Shown one piece after another: positions 44,211 through 52,578 of a DNA stretch of 64,000 nt; positions within the stretch are counted from its first letter, which is position 1; each line of letters opens with the position of its first letter. The notes under the pieces are model-generated. The model made no database searches, was not told the origin of the DNA, and saw only the letters and a program-made list of their open reading frames with translations. A program made the translations under genes and the position numbers. Source of the DNA: Sphingomonas sanxanigenens DSM 19645 = NX02 (GTDB taxonomy: Bacteria > Pseudomonadota > Alphaproteobacteria > Sphingomonadales > Sphingomonadaceae). The stretch spans positions 2,784,520 through 2,848,519 of the forward strand of contig NZ_CP006644.1 in the NCBI RefSeq assembly GCF_000512205.2. The letters are read 5' to 3'.

Positions 44211-44238
44211 ACGCCCGCCCATATTATCGGGCGGGCGT
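44211..44238. terminator. Bidirectional hairpin between convergent operons
   Basis: ACGCCCGCCC and its perfect complement flank an 8-nt AT-rich loop. It lies between the convergent ends of the CE4 operon and the aldehyde dehydrogenase operon. There is no long T-tract, so rho-independent strength is uncertain. Confidence 0.55.
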
Positions 44239-44246
44239 TGCTGCGC

Positions 44247-45713
44247 TCAAACGCCGAGTTTCCTGAGCGCGATCGGCCGGCGCGGGATCGTGACGGTCTT
44301 CTGGCGCGTATAGAAGGCCTCGCAGGCGGCCCCGCCATCGGCGCCGACGCCCGAATCCTTGTAGCCGCCGAACGGCGCCCGCAGTTCGCGCATCATGGGC
44401 GTGTTGCACCAGACGATACCCGCCTCGATGCGCTGCTGCGCCTCCATGATCCGCGCGATGCTCTGCGACCAGACATAGGAGACCAGCCCGAAGCGGCTGG
44501 CATTGGCGATGCGATAGGCTTCCTCGTCGGTGTCGAACACGATCAGCGCCGCGAACGGCCCGAAAATCTCTTCCTGGCAGACGCGCGCATCGTTGGAGGA
44601 GGCGAGGACGACGGTGGGCTCGACATAGCAGCCGCGTTCGAACTGCGGCGCGCGGCGGCCGCCGGTGAGCAGCGCATCGCCCGATCCCGCCTCGGGCACG
44701 AAGCTCAGCACATGCTGCATGTGGCGCTGCGAGACGAGCGGGCCGATGTCGGTCGCCGGATCGAGCGGATCGCCCACGCGGATGTTGCGGGTGCGCGCGA
44801 CGAACGCCTCGATGAAGCGATCGGCGATGCCGCGCTGGACGAGGATGCGCGAGCCGGCAAGGCATTGCTGGCCATTGTTGGTGAAGATGCCGAGCAACGC
44901 GCCGTCCACCGCCTGCTCGAAATCGGTATCGTCGAAGATGATGTTCGCAGACTTGCCACCCAGTTCCACCGTCGCCGGCTTCAGCAGTTCGCCGGCGGTG
45001 CGCATGATCACCCGGCCGGTCGGCGTGCCGCCGGTGAAGGTGACGACGTCGACGCCAGGGTTGCGGATCAGCCGGTCTCCGGTGGTGGCGCCGCGGCCGT
45101 TGACGAGGTTGACCACGCCCTCCGGCAGCCCGGCATCGCCGAGCAGCGCGACCAGCCGGCTGATGCCGAGCGGCGCCTGTTCGGACGGCTTGAGCACGCA
45201 GCTGTTGCCGAACGCGATCGACGAGGCGATCTTCATCGATCCCAGCGCCAGCGGCGAATTCCACGGCGAGATCAGCGCCGCGACGCCCACCGGCTCCCGT
45301 CGCACGAAGGTGAGATAGTCGGGGTTCTGCTCGTAGAGGTCGCCGACGCTCTGGCCGATATAGTCGGCGAAGAAGCGGAAATTGTCGGCGGCGCGCCGGA
45401 TTGAACGGTTGCGGAGCTGGCTGCGCGGGATGCCGGTGTTGGCGGTTTCGATGTCCGCCAGTTCGTCGGCGGCCCCATCGATCAGATCGGCACAGCGCCG
45501 CAGCACCTCCTGGCGCTTGTCGACCGCCATGTGGCGCCATGTCCCCTCGTCGAACGCGCGGCGCGCGGCGGCGACGGCGCGGTCCACCGTCGCGCCATCG
45601 GCCTCGGGCAGTTCGGCGATCAGGTTGCCGTCGGCGGGGTTGATCACGGCGATGGGCGCATCGCCGGTGGCGACCGTCTCGCCGTCGATCAGCGCGGTAA
45701 TCAGTTCGGTCAT
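44247..45713 (-). CDS. NAD(P)-dependent aldehyde dehydrogenase
   Basis: A 488-residue ALDH-superfamily enzyme. SPWNSPLALGSMKIASSIAFGNSCVLKPSE forms the cofactor site, VTFTGGTPTGR the Rossmann loop, VELGGKSANIIF the general-base Glu and NNGQQCLAGSRILVQ the nucleophilic Cys. The best family fit is the HpaE/betaine-aldehyde-like clade that oxidises semialdehydes. The start at 45713 overlaps the racemase-like gene stop (TGATG). It is the third gene of the minus-strand operon led by the FAD monooxygenase. Confidence 0.92.
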   Translation of the reverse strand: MTELITALIDGETVATGDAPIAVINPADGNLIAELPEADGATVDRAVAAARRAFDEGTWRHMAVDKRQEVLRRCADLIDGAADELADIETANTGIPRSQLRNRSIRRAADNFRFFADYIGQSVGDLYEQNPDYLTFVRREPVGVAALISPWNSPLALGSMKIASSIAFGNSCVLKPSEQAPLGISRLVALLGDAGLPEGVVNLVNGRGATTGDRLIRNPGVDVVTFTGGTPTGRVIMRTAGELLKPATVELGGKSANIIFDDTDFEQAVDGALLGIFTNNGQQCLAGSRILVQRGIADRFIEAFVARTRNIRVGDPLDPATDIGPLVSQRHMQHVLSFVPEAGSGDALLTGGRRAPQFERGCYVEPTVVLASSNDARVCQEEIFGPFAALIVFDTDEEAYRIANASRFGLVSYVWSQSIARIMEAQQRIEAGIVWCNTPMMRELRAPFGGYKDSGVGADGGAACEAFYTRQKTVTIPRRPIALRKLGV

Positions 45714-46492
45714 CACTCTCTCCCGGCAATGGCAGTGGCGGCGCGGCAACGCTCGCGCCAGGCTTGGCCCGGCGCCGACGCCGGATCGATCGGATCGCCC
45801 AGCCCCAGCCGCGCGCAGAGCGCGGCGGCGAGGCACAGGTTGGAGGACAGAAGGGGCACGCCGAGATCGGCATCCGCGATCAATGGCAGCGAGGGCATGC
45901 CGGTGCCGCTGAGCAGCACCGCATCGACGCCGGCGAGATCGGCGCGCGCAAGCGCCGCACCGGCATCGGCGCTGCCCAGCGCATAGATGCCGCGCGTATC
46001 GCCGGTCGGGCCGAGATCGCCGGCGGTGCCGGTGGCCGCGACCTCATAGCCCCGGCCCCGCCAGTAGCGGATGGCGGCAACCGCGAGCTCGGGCGGATAG
46101 GGCGAGAGCAGCGCGATCCGCCGCGCCCCGATCCGGCTCAGCGCGAGGTCGATCGCGTCGGCCGCGGTGACGATCGGATAGCCGTAACGATCCTCGCAGA
46201 AATTGAGCACTGCGCGCTCGTCCCCGCTATCGACCAGATAGGCGGAAGCGGTGCAGCCGAAGCCGAACACGTCGGGGCGGAAGCTGTCGAACGCGGTGAG
46301 CTGTTCGCACAGCCCGAGCAGATAGGCGCGCAGCCGGTCCGCCGGTGCCGCGGCATTGCTGGTCAGCCGCAGCACGGTGAGGCTCACCGCCGGCGGCATG
46401 AGGATACGCAGTTCGGCCTCGACCGTCGGGTTGGCCTGCGGCGTGCCGACGCCGATCCGCCCCGCTCGGCCATAATCATAGCCGCCGATCAT
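45713..46492 (-). CDS. Asp/Glu racemase-superfamily protein (maleate isomerase/AMDase-like)
   Basis: A 259-residue protein. The first active-site cysteine is Cys80 in VFGFGCTASAYL. At the second catalytic position, where maleate isomerases have Ser-Cys-Thr, this protein has LLSGTGMPSL with Gly196. Arylmalonate decarboxylase shows the mirror case, keeping only the second Cys. A one-cysteine enzyme could decarboxylate or isomerise by a different route. RIGVGTPQANPTVEAELRIL is the usual N-terminal anion-binding strand. It is coupled to both neighbours. Confidence 0.8.
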   Translation of the reverse strand: MIGGYDYGRAGRIGVGTPQANPTVEAELRILMPPAVSLTVLRLTSNAAAPADRLRAYLLGLCEQLTAFDSFRPDVFGFGCTASAYLVDSGDERAVLNFCEDRYGYPIVTAADAIDLALSRIGARRIALLSPYPPELAVAAIRYWRGRGYEVAATGTAGDLGPTGDTRGIYALGSADAGAALARADLAGVDAVLLSGTGMPSLPLIADADLGVPLLSSNLCLAAALCARLGLGDPIDPASAPGQAWRERCRAATAIAGRE

Positions 46493-47697
46493 CAGCCGAT
46501 CGCCGCCGCGCGGCGCAGGCCGGCGATCATCGAGCTGCGCAAGAGATGTTCGCGCGCCGCTTCGGGATCGCGCGCCGTCTTCTGCAACGCCGCCAGCATC
46601 TCCTGCCGCTTGCTGCCGTCCCGCTCCTGCATGCGCGCGCGGTTGCGGTCGGCCTGTGCCAGCACTTCCTGCTCGGCGATCGGCCGGCGGCGGCGCGTAT
46701 AGCGATCGAGCAGGTTGAGCGACGCGCCTTCGCGGATCTCGGCGAGCGTCGCGACCAGTTCGAACGCGTCATGGACGCCGCCGTTCATGCCCATGCCGCC
46801 CGAGGGCGAGTTGAGATGCGCGGCGTCGCCCGCCAGCACCACGCGGCCGCGCCGATAATCCCCGGCGATGCGCATGTGGATGCGATAGGCGCGCGTCTCC
46901 AGCACCTCATGTCCCGCCGGGTCGGGTGCGATTTCCTGCAGCTTGCGGGCGATGCTTTGCGGTTGCAGCCCATCCTCGATCGTTTCGTCATGATCGGGAT
47001 AGAGGCTGCAGCGCCACAGATGCGGCAGCCGCAGCAGGCTGAAGGTGCCGCCCGCCTTCCAGACATAGTTGACGTTGGAGAGGTCGGGCAGCCGCTCGTG
47101 GAAAGGGAAGCGTGTCGTCGCGAGGATCGTCGTCTCGGGGTAGGTCTTGCCCGCGAACGCGATCCCCGCCTCCCGCCGCACGACGCTGCGCGCGCCGTCC
47201 GCGCCGATCAGGAAGCGCGCAGTAAAGGCTTGCGGCTCGGCGTCCTCGGGCGCGCCGGCGGGCCGCGAGAACAGCGTGACGCCGTCCTCGTCCTGCCGGA
47301 AGCCGGTGCTGCGCATGCCGAGCAGCACGCGGCCGTTGGGATCCTGCGCCAGCCGATCGAGCAGCAGCGCGCAGAGCTTCGACTGTTCGCACTGCAGCCG
47401 GAACGGATGGCTGGTGTCCCCGGCGATCACCGCGAGATCGAATTCGGCGCGCTCGCCGGTCTCGTGCATGCGGATCTGCCAGGTCGAGCTGCGCAGCCCC
47501 TGCGCGATGAGCGGCTGGGCAAGGCCGAAGCGATCGAGCAGGTCCAGCGTCGGCGGATGGAAGGTGGAGGCGCGCAGATCGGTCGCCAGCACCGCCTCCT
47601 CGGCGATCAGCGTCCAGGATATTCCGCGCTGGCCGAGCAGGAAGGCGGCGGTCAGCCCCACCGGGCCGGCACCCACGACGATGATCTCGCTATCCAT
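46492..47697 (-). CDS. FAD-dependent aromatic monooxygenase
   Basis: A 401-residue class A flavin hydroxylase. It has the dinucleotide-binding VVGAGPVGLTAAFLLGQRG, the DG motif RFLIGADGARSVVRREAG and the FAD ribityl motif RVVLAGDAAHLNSPSGGMGM. The latter region (GGMGMNGGVHDAFELV) is characteristic of phenol and heteroaromatic hydroxylases such as MhpA, PobA or NicC. It starts the minus-strand operon, 210 bp from the divergent methyltransferase. A role as ring hydroxylase before ring cleavage fits the neighbouring hydrolases. The aromatic substrate is unknown. Confidence 0.9.
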   Translation of the reverse strand: MDSEIIVVGAGPVGLTAAFLLGQRGISWTLIAEEAVLATDLRASTFHPPTLDLLDRFGLAQPLIAQGLRSSTWQIRMHETGERAEFDLAVIAGDTSHPFRLQCEQSKLCALLLDRLAQDPNGRVLLGMRSTGFRQDEDGVTLFSRPAGAPEDAEPQAFTARFLIGADGARSVVRREAGIAFAGKTYPETTILATTRFPFHERLPDLSNVNYVWKAGGTFSLLRLPHLWRCSLYPDHDETIEDGLQPQSIARKLQEIAPDPAGHEVLETRAYRIHMRIAGDYRRGRVVLAGDAAHLNSPSGGMGMNGGVHDAFELVATLAEIREGASLNLLDRYTRRRRPIAEQEVLAQADRNRARMQERDGSKRQEMLAALQKTARDPEAAREHLLRSSMIAGLRRAAAIG

Positions 47698-47733
47698 TGC
47701 CCCGCCCAAGCCAAAGAGGGTTGTTTCATTTGT

Positions 47734-47748
47734 ACTATCTCTAATAGT
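47734..47748. promoter_or_regulatory. Small dyad upstream of the FAD monooxygenase
   Basis: ACTAT-CTCTA-ATAGT is a perfect 5-bp inverted repeat 36 bp upstream of the monooxygenase start, in an AT-rich stretch that should hold its promoter. It is unlike the GGAAC operator on the other side of this intergenic region. Confidence 0.3.
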
Positions 47749-47848
47749 AATCGACTTGTCCAAACGGATTTTTGCGCCTCGCAAATCCTTTTGCGTCAGG
47801 CGCATTGGGCGATTGCTGGCAGGCAATCCAAGTGATACGCTCCGATTC

Positions 47849-47873
47849 GGAACGATGTTCTGACATTTGGAAC
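47849..47873 (+). promoter_or_regulatory. IclR-type composite operator, site A
   Basis: GGAAC-GAT-GTTCT followed after 7 bp by GGAAC. The dyad plus third half-site is oriented toward the methyltransferase gene, whose start is 35 bp downstream. A plausible promoter (TTGCTG, 17 bp, TACGCT) lies just upstream. It shares the layout GGAAC-N3-GTTCY-N7-RGAAC with sites B and C. Confidence 0.65.
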
Positions 47874-47907
47874 ATGCAGGAACTGGCCGCGCAGCGAAAG
47901 GGTCGCA

Positions 47908-49095
47908 ATGCAGGATCGCGCCATCACCAACTCGGCGGTCGCCGACATCGAGGCAGTCACCCATGCCACGCATGACGAGGTCGCGCGGCAGCGTTTCTGC
48001 AGCGTGCTGCGCCGCCATGCGATCCAGGATTTCGCCAACGCGTTGGAGAGCGATTATCGCGGCCGCGTCGCGCCGAATCTGCCCGCCGCGCCGGCAAGCT
48101 GGCGCGAGATTGATCGCGCGATGGAGAATGAGGCGAGCTACCGCTTCTATTCCACGTTGCGCTACAATGCGCAGGAGATGTGCTTCCTTTCGGTGCAGCC
48201 CGAGGTGGAGCGCGCCCTTCCCGAACTGGTCGCGGTCGCGCGCGCCGCGGCGGAGCGCAACCCGGCGGGCGGCTCGCTCACGCTCGACCCCGCGTTCGAG
48301 GTGCCCGCCTATGTCACCACGCTCGACGTCCATCTGACGCCGGGCTGCTTCCACAGCGAATTCACCGCCGACGATGTCGCGCAGGGCGCGGTGGTCAATC
48401 TCGGTGCGCGCGTGTTCACCGCGCAGCAGAGCCACCGCTCATGGGGCGGCGTCGCCCGCGTCGTCAGCCGCTGGATCAAGGCCACCTATCCCGACGTCCG
48501 GCCGCTGCGCATGCTCGATATCGGCACGACGTCGGGCAAGAATCTGCTGCCCTATGTCGAGGCGTTCGAGGGCGTCGAGGCGCATGGCATCGATGTCGGC
48601 GCGCCGCTGCTGCGCTATGGCCATGCGGTGGCCGAGCATCATGGCCTGCCGGTTCATTTCAGCCAGCAGAATGCCGAGCAGACGAACTTCCCTGACGGCC
48701 ATTTCGACCTGATCGTCTCCAGCTTCTTCTTCCACGAGATTCCGGTGTGGGCGACGAAGAAGGTGCTTGCCGAATGCCAGAGGCTGCTGAAGCCCGGCGG
48801 GCTGATGGTGCATCAGGAACTGCCCGCGCACCATCTGGTCGACGCCTGGGAGAATTATTTCTGGAACTGGGACACGCGGAACAACAATGAACCGGCCTAT
48901 ACCGCGTTCCGCAACCAGGATCCGATCGAACTGATGGCCAATGCCGGTTTCGACCGCGCGGCGAGCTTCGCGCACATCCTGCCGGACATCAACGCCTATC
49001 CCGATCGCGCCGCCGCCTTCGCGTGGGACGAGCCGGGCCGCCCGCGCCACGGCAAGGGCGGCTGGTATGTGTTCGGCAGCCGCAAGCCCGCCTGA
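47908..49095 (+). CDS. Class I SAM-dependent methyltransferase with N-terminal extension
   Basis: A 395-residue protein. Residues about 195-330 form the methyltransferase core: LRMLDIGTTSGKNLLPYVEA (motif I), HGIDVGAPLLRYG, HFDLIVSSFFFHEIP and LAECQRLLKPGGLMVHQELP. The first 190 residues, with RYNAQEMCFLSVQPEVER, are an added helical domain found in a group of uncharacterised bacterial methyltransferases. An acidic or phenolic O-methyl transfer is possible. Operator site A lies in front, so it probably belongs to the IclR regulon together with the following MFS gene. Confidence 0.82.
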   Translation: MQDRAITNSAVADIEAVTHATHDEVARQRFCSVLRRHAIQDFANALESDYRGRVAPNLPAAPASWREIDRAMENEASYRFYSTLRYNAQEMCFLSVQPEVERALPELVAVARAAAERNPAGGSLTLDPAFEVPAYVTTLDVHLTPGCFHSEFTADDVAQGAVVNLGARVFTAQQSHRSWGGVARVVSRWIKATYPDVRPLRMLDIGTTSGKNLLPYVEAFEGVEAHGIDVGAPLLRYGHAVAEHHGLPVHFSQQNAEQTNFPDGHFDLIVSSFFFHEIPVWATKKVLAECQRLLKPGGLMVHQELPAHHLVDAWENYFWNWDTRNNNEPAYTAFRNQDPIELMANAGFDRAASFAHILPDINAYPDRAAAFAWDEPGRPRHGKGGWYVFGSRKPA

Positions 49096-49171
49096 ACAGG
49101 CAGCACCATCACCACACCGACATTCTGAAACACCCGGCGGGGCAGACCCCGCTGCATCGGGGGATTGCGAC

Positions 49172-50485
49172 GTGATACTGGACAGACAGGGCGCCGGCTA
49201 TCGCTGGTACGTCGTCATCCTCCTGCTGCTGATCTTCATCCTTTCCTATTTCGACCGCTTCATCCTCAGCCTGCTGGTGGAGCCGATCAAGGAAGCGCTG
49301 AAGCTCAGCGATTTCCAGATCGGCCTGCTGCTGGGACCGGCCTTCTCGCTGTTCCACATCATCGTCGCGATCCCGCTCGGCTGGTACGCAGATCGGTCCA
49401 ACCGCAAATATCTGCTGATCGCAGGCATATTGCTGTGGTGCACGATGACGGCCAGCAGCGGCCTCGTCGCAACCTTCCTGCCGCTGTTCCTGATGCGGCT
49501 GGGCCTCGGCCTCGGCGAGGCGGTGGTCAGCCCCTGCTCTGTCTCGATGATCAGCGACTATTTCGAACGCAAGGATCGTCCGCGCGCGATCAGCGTGTAC
49601 ATGGCAGGCCCCTATCTGGGCGCAGGCCTCGCCTTCCTGCTCGGCGGCTTCCTCGTCCGCGAACTTCATGAACTGGGCCATGTCACCTGGCCGCTGTTCG
49701 GTACGCTGGCGCCGTGGCAGGCAACCTTCGTGCTCGTCGGCATCCCCGGGTTCGTCTTCGCCGGCCTCATGATGACGGTGCGCGAACCGCAGCGCCAGGA
49801 ACGGACCGCCATCGGCCGCAACGGCTGGTACGCTTTCCAATATATCTTCGCGCGCTGGCGCGGTTTTGGATCGCTGTTCGTGGGTTCCACCTGCAATTTC
49901 GCGCTGAGCGCGCTGACCTTGTGGAACGTGCCCCTGTTCTCGCGGGTGTGGGGTTGGGGCGTGGCGGAAACCGGGCTCGTCACCGGCGCCTTCTATTTCA
50001 CCGCCGGGCCGATCGGCACCGCGGTGGCGGTATGGGCGCACAAGCAACTGGGGGCCCGGCATATCGACGCCTCGATGCGCGTGCTGCTGCTCGGCCTGTT
50101 GATCTGCGTGCCCGCAAGCGCGCTCTACCCGAGCATGCCGACGCCGGAGATCGCGGTGGTCTTCATGTTCATCGCCTTCATCGGCAAGTCCGTGGCGACC
50201 GCGGGAGGCCCCGCATCGATGGCGAGGATCACGCCGGGCGAAGTTCGCACCCAGTCGATGGCGATCTTCAACACCGTCATCTCGCTGATCGGCCCGCTGC
50301 TCGGCCCGCCGATCATCGGCGCGGCGACCGATCTTTCGGGAGATCCCCGGAATATCGGCCTCGTTCTTTCGGGCTATGTGATCCTGCTTGGCGCGCCGGC
50401 GATTTTGATTACATGGCGCGGTCTGGCACATTATCGCTTGGCGGCGCGCGATCTCGACGCATCGCTCGCAGCGTCGAAGGGTTGA
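49172..50485 (+). CDS. MFS transporter
   Basis: A 437-residue transporter with 12 predicted helices. The GTG start with GGGGG upstream gives RWYVVILLLLIFILSYFDRF at helix 1; GWYADRSNRKYLLIAG is the conserved loop 2-3 motif, and RLGLGLGEAVVSPCSVSMIS lines helix 4-5. It resembles the spinster/anion-cation symporter members common in sphingomonad catabolic clusters. It is 76 bp behind the methyltransferase and 8 bp before the IclR gene, so transport and regulation are linked. Confidence 0.9.
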   Translation: MILDRQGAGYRWYVVILLLLIFILSYFDRFILSLLVEPIKEALKLSDFQIGLLLGPAFSLFHIIVAIPLGWYADRSNRKYLLIAGILLWCTMTASSGLVATFLPLFLMRLGLGLGEAVVSPCSVSMISDYFERKDRPRAISVYMAGPYLGAGLAFLLGGFLVRELHELGHVTWPLFGTLAPWQATFVLVGIPGFVFAGLMMTVREPQRQERTAIGRNGWYAFQYIFARWRGFGSLFVGSTCNFALSALTLWNVPLFSRVWGWGVAETGLVTGAFYFTAGPIGTAVAVWAHKQLGARHIDASMRVLLLGLLICVPASALYPSMPTPEIAVVFMFIAFIGKSVATAGGPASMARITPGEVRTQSMAIFNTVISLIGPLLGPPIIGAATDLSGDPRNIGLVLSGYVILLGAPAILITWRGLAHYRLAARDLDASLAASKG

Positions 50486-50493
50486 GTAGCGGG

Positions 50494-51273
50494 ATGGACA
50501 AGACGATCGTGAAGGGCATGTCGGTACTCGAGGCGCTGATCGCGGCGCCCGAGCCGATGGGCGTCTCCGAACTGGCGCGTCAGCTGGGCCTGACCAAGAG
50601 CAACATCCACCGGTACCTCCAGACCTTCGTCGGCCTCGGCTATGTCTCCAGCATGGACGGGCGCTATTCGGCGACGCTCAAGGTCTGGCAGCAGGGTTCC
50701 AAGATCATCGAGCGGCTCGACATCCGCCGCTCGATCCGCCCGATCATGGACCGGCTGGCACGCGCGACATTGGAGACCGTCCACCTCGCCATCTCGGCCG
50801 GTCCGGACGTGATCTACGTCGACAAGTCCGAGGGTGTGCATTCGGTGCGCGCCTTTTCGGAGATCGGCGAACGCGCGCCGACGCATTGCTCGGCGACCGG
50901 CAAGATCTTCCTCGCCTATCACCCGACCGCGATGCAGGAGACGCTGGCCAAGTCGCTGCGCTATTACACGCCGCGCACCATCGTCGATCCCGACGCGCTG
51001 ATCGCCGCCGCGGAGGAGGTTCGCGCCTCGGGCATCGCGATCAATCGCGGCGAATGGGAGGTCGCGGTCGGCGGCATCGCCGCGCCGGTGTGGGGGCCGG
51101 ACGATCAGATCATCGCGGCGATGGGGCTGACATTGCCGCTCGTCCGCTTCACCGAGGATGGCGCCGCGACCCTGATCGCGCAGATCCGTGCGGCGGCGGC
51201 GGAGGCTTCGCGGTCGCTGGGGGCTTCGACGCGGCAGATTGCGGAGGAAGGGCCGGCAAGGCTGGTGGCGTGA
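50494..51273 (+). CDS. IclR-family transcriptional regulator
   Basis: A 259-residue regulator. The N-terminal winged helix is KGMSVLEALIAAPEPMGVSELARQLGLTKSNIHRYLQTFVGLGY. The effector domain includes VIYVDKSEGVHSVRAFSEIG, APTHCSATGKIFLAYH and GIAINRGEWEVAVGGIAAPVWG. IclR proteins bind short dyads around TGGAAN-type half-sites and respond to aromatic or short organic acids. Three GGAAC-type operators in the surrounding promoters (sites A, B, C) are the likely targets. Confidence 0.93.
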   Translation: MDKTIVKGMSVLEALIAAPEPMGVSELARQLGLTKSNIHRYLQTFVGLGYVSSMDGRYSATLKVWQQGSKIIERLDIRRSIRPIMDRLARATLETVHLAISAGPDVIYVDKSEGVHSVRAFSEIGERAPTHCSATGKIFLAYHPTAMQETLAKSLRYYTPRTIVDPDALIAAAEEVRASGIAINRGEWEVAVGGIAAPVWGPDDQIIAAMGLTLPLVRFTEDGAATLIAQIRAAAAEASRSLGASTRQIAEEGPARLVA

Positions 51274-51286
51274 GGTGATTAGGAAT

Positions 51287-51317
51287 GTCCTCCCCGGCGC
51301 TGCGCGCCGGGGAGGAC
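51287..51317. terminator. Strong hairpin after the IclR gene
   Basis: A perfect 14-bp stem (GTCCTCCCCGGCGC) with a TGC loop lies 14 bp after the IclR stop. There is no T-tract on the plus strand. It separates the IclR transcript from the convergent hydrolase remnant. Confidence 0.6.
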
Positions 51318-51327
51318 AATTGGCCCC

Positions 51328-51497
51328 TTAACGCTTCACCGCGTCCTTCACGAACCCCGCGGCGATATCCGACCAGCGCGCGGGTTCCACGATCAGCATA
51401 TGCGCCGAGCCGTCCGAGAATTTCTCGTAGCGGAAGTTCGGCTTCATCGCCCCGTCCGCTCGTCGATCGCATCGAGCGCGTCAACGCCGTCGAACTA
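51328..51497 (-). pseudogene. Duplicated 3' end of the alpha/beta-hydrolase gene
   Basis: The segment encodes GAMKPNFRYEKFSDGSAHML and IVEPARWSDIAAGFVKDAVKR, nearly the same as the C-terminus of the intact hydrolase that ends at 52579. A one-base deletion near 51450 shifts the frame relative to the upstream DALDAIDERTG part. The copy has no 5' end; it breaks off at about 51497, where the low-GC insert begins. Confidence 0.8.
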
Positions 51498-51579
51498 AGT
51501 GCCAGAGTGTCTCGATCTACGTGACACCAGCTCATATACCAGTCGACGTAGACAACCGCACGCCACCGGGATCAAGCGC

Positions 51580-52551
51580 ATGGCAAGAGATTGGGATTAT
51601 TTCGAAGACAACAATAGGAAAAACTGGGATTCCGAATACAGTCCCCCACAGTGTGGTTTTTGTAACAATAAAACAACAAGAAAGATGAGCTCGAAGGAGC
51701 ACATATGGCCACAATGGATGCACGAGAGACTAGAAAACGAGAGTAAAATTGAGAAGCCAACTGGTACAACATCACGAGATTTTGTCACAAGATCCACTTC
51801 GAACGAGCTGCCGGCCTACGAGAGAAATAAAATTAATATCGGAGGACCGTGGAGGAAGACAATAAGATCACTCTGTCGACCGTGCAACAACGGATGGGCC
51901 AGCCAAATTCAAACCAACTCAAAGGAATCTCTTCGAAATTTAATGGATGGCGGCTTAATCATATCAGAAAAAGATCAAGACGATCTAAGAACATGGTTCT
52001 CGATGTTTTCATACAACGCCGATTTTTATGACAATCAAGGCCTGATGATAACGCAAGCCACCAGAAGCAATTTCAGAGAAACGCAGCAAAATCCACCCGA
52101 GTTTAGATTTTGGATCGCAAGAAATGGAACAGTGATTTCCAATTGCGCTCACAATCACGTCACTCAATCTCAAACCGTATATTTCGGAGGTTACAACCAC
52201 GATGGTACAATAAATTATAATACAGACTGGAGGATTTTTAGAATTGTCCACGAATCTGTAACAGTTGCAGTTATCGGTTCTGCTATATTATTTGGATATA
52301 CATACGAATTGCTACGGACGGATATCGACAATTACACTAGAGAATTCGCTTTTGACCAACATCCGATTATGCGCAAATTCCACGAAATAACAGACAGTAG
52401 GCCGCAAATTAATTTAATGTTTAAGCCGAGCATAAAAGAACAAGCCCTTCATCATGCAACATGTCTATTTGTGCATGAAAATAATCGCAAAAGTATTCTC
52501 AGACTCGATCACATGGCGCCAGATTATTTATCCAATCAATCATTGATATAA
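51580..52551 (+). CDS. HNH-endonuclease-like protein of foreign composition
   Basis: A 323-residue protein. The N-terminal third contains an HNH-like treble-clef signature: PPQCGFCNNKTTRKMSSKEHIWPQ and, 60 residues on, RSLCRPCNNGWASQIQ, which is CxxC, Glu-His and CxxCNxGW. The C-terminal two thirds (YFGGYNHDGTINYNTDWRIF, RIVHESVTVAVIGSAILFGY) are unassigned. The gene is AT-rich with many AAT, AAA and ATA codons, in sharp contrast to every neighbour, which indicates recent transfer. ATG 51580 is chosen because the 27 residues before it read like the GC-rich flank. It might be a stand-alone defence nuclease. Confidence 0.6.
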   Translation: MARDWDYFEDNNRKNWDSEYSPPQCGFCNNKTTRKMSSKEHIWPQWMHERLENESKIEKPTGTTSRDFVTRSTSNELPAYERNKINIGGPWRKTIRSLCRPCNNGWASQIQTNSKESLRNLMDGGLIISEKDQDDLRTWFSMFSYNADFYDNQGLMITQATRSNFRETQQNPPEFRFWIARNGTVISNCAHNHVTQSQTVYFGGYNHDGTINYNTDWRIFRIVHESVTVAVIGSAILFGYTYELLRTDIDNYTREFAFDQHPIMRKFHEITDSRPQINLMFKPSIKEQALHHATCLFVHENNRKSILRLDHMAPDYLSNQSLI

Positions 52552-52578
52552 CATAGAGGACAATCACAAACTCTCCGC

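Noticed and set aside
51287-51317. Interpretation of the GC-rich 14-bp stem as a transposon end
   Set aside because: It directly follows the IclR stop, has a 3-nt loop and has no second copy at the other side of the low-GC insert, so a terminator-like hairpin is simpler.
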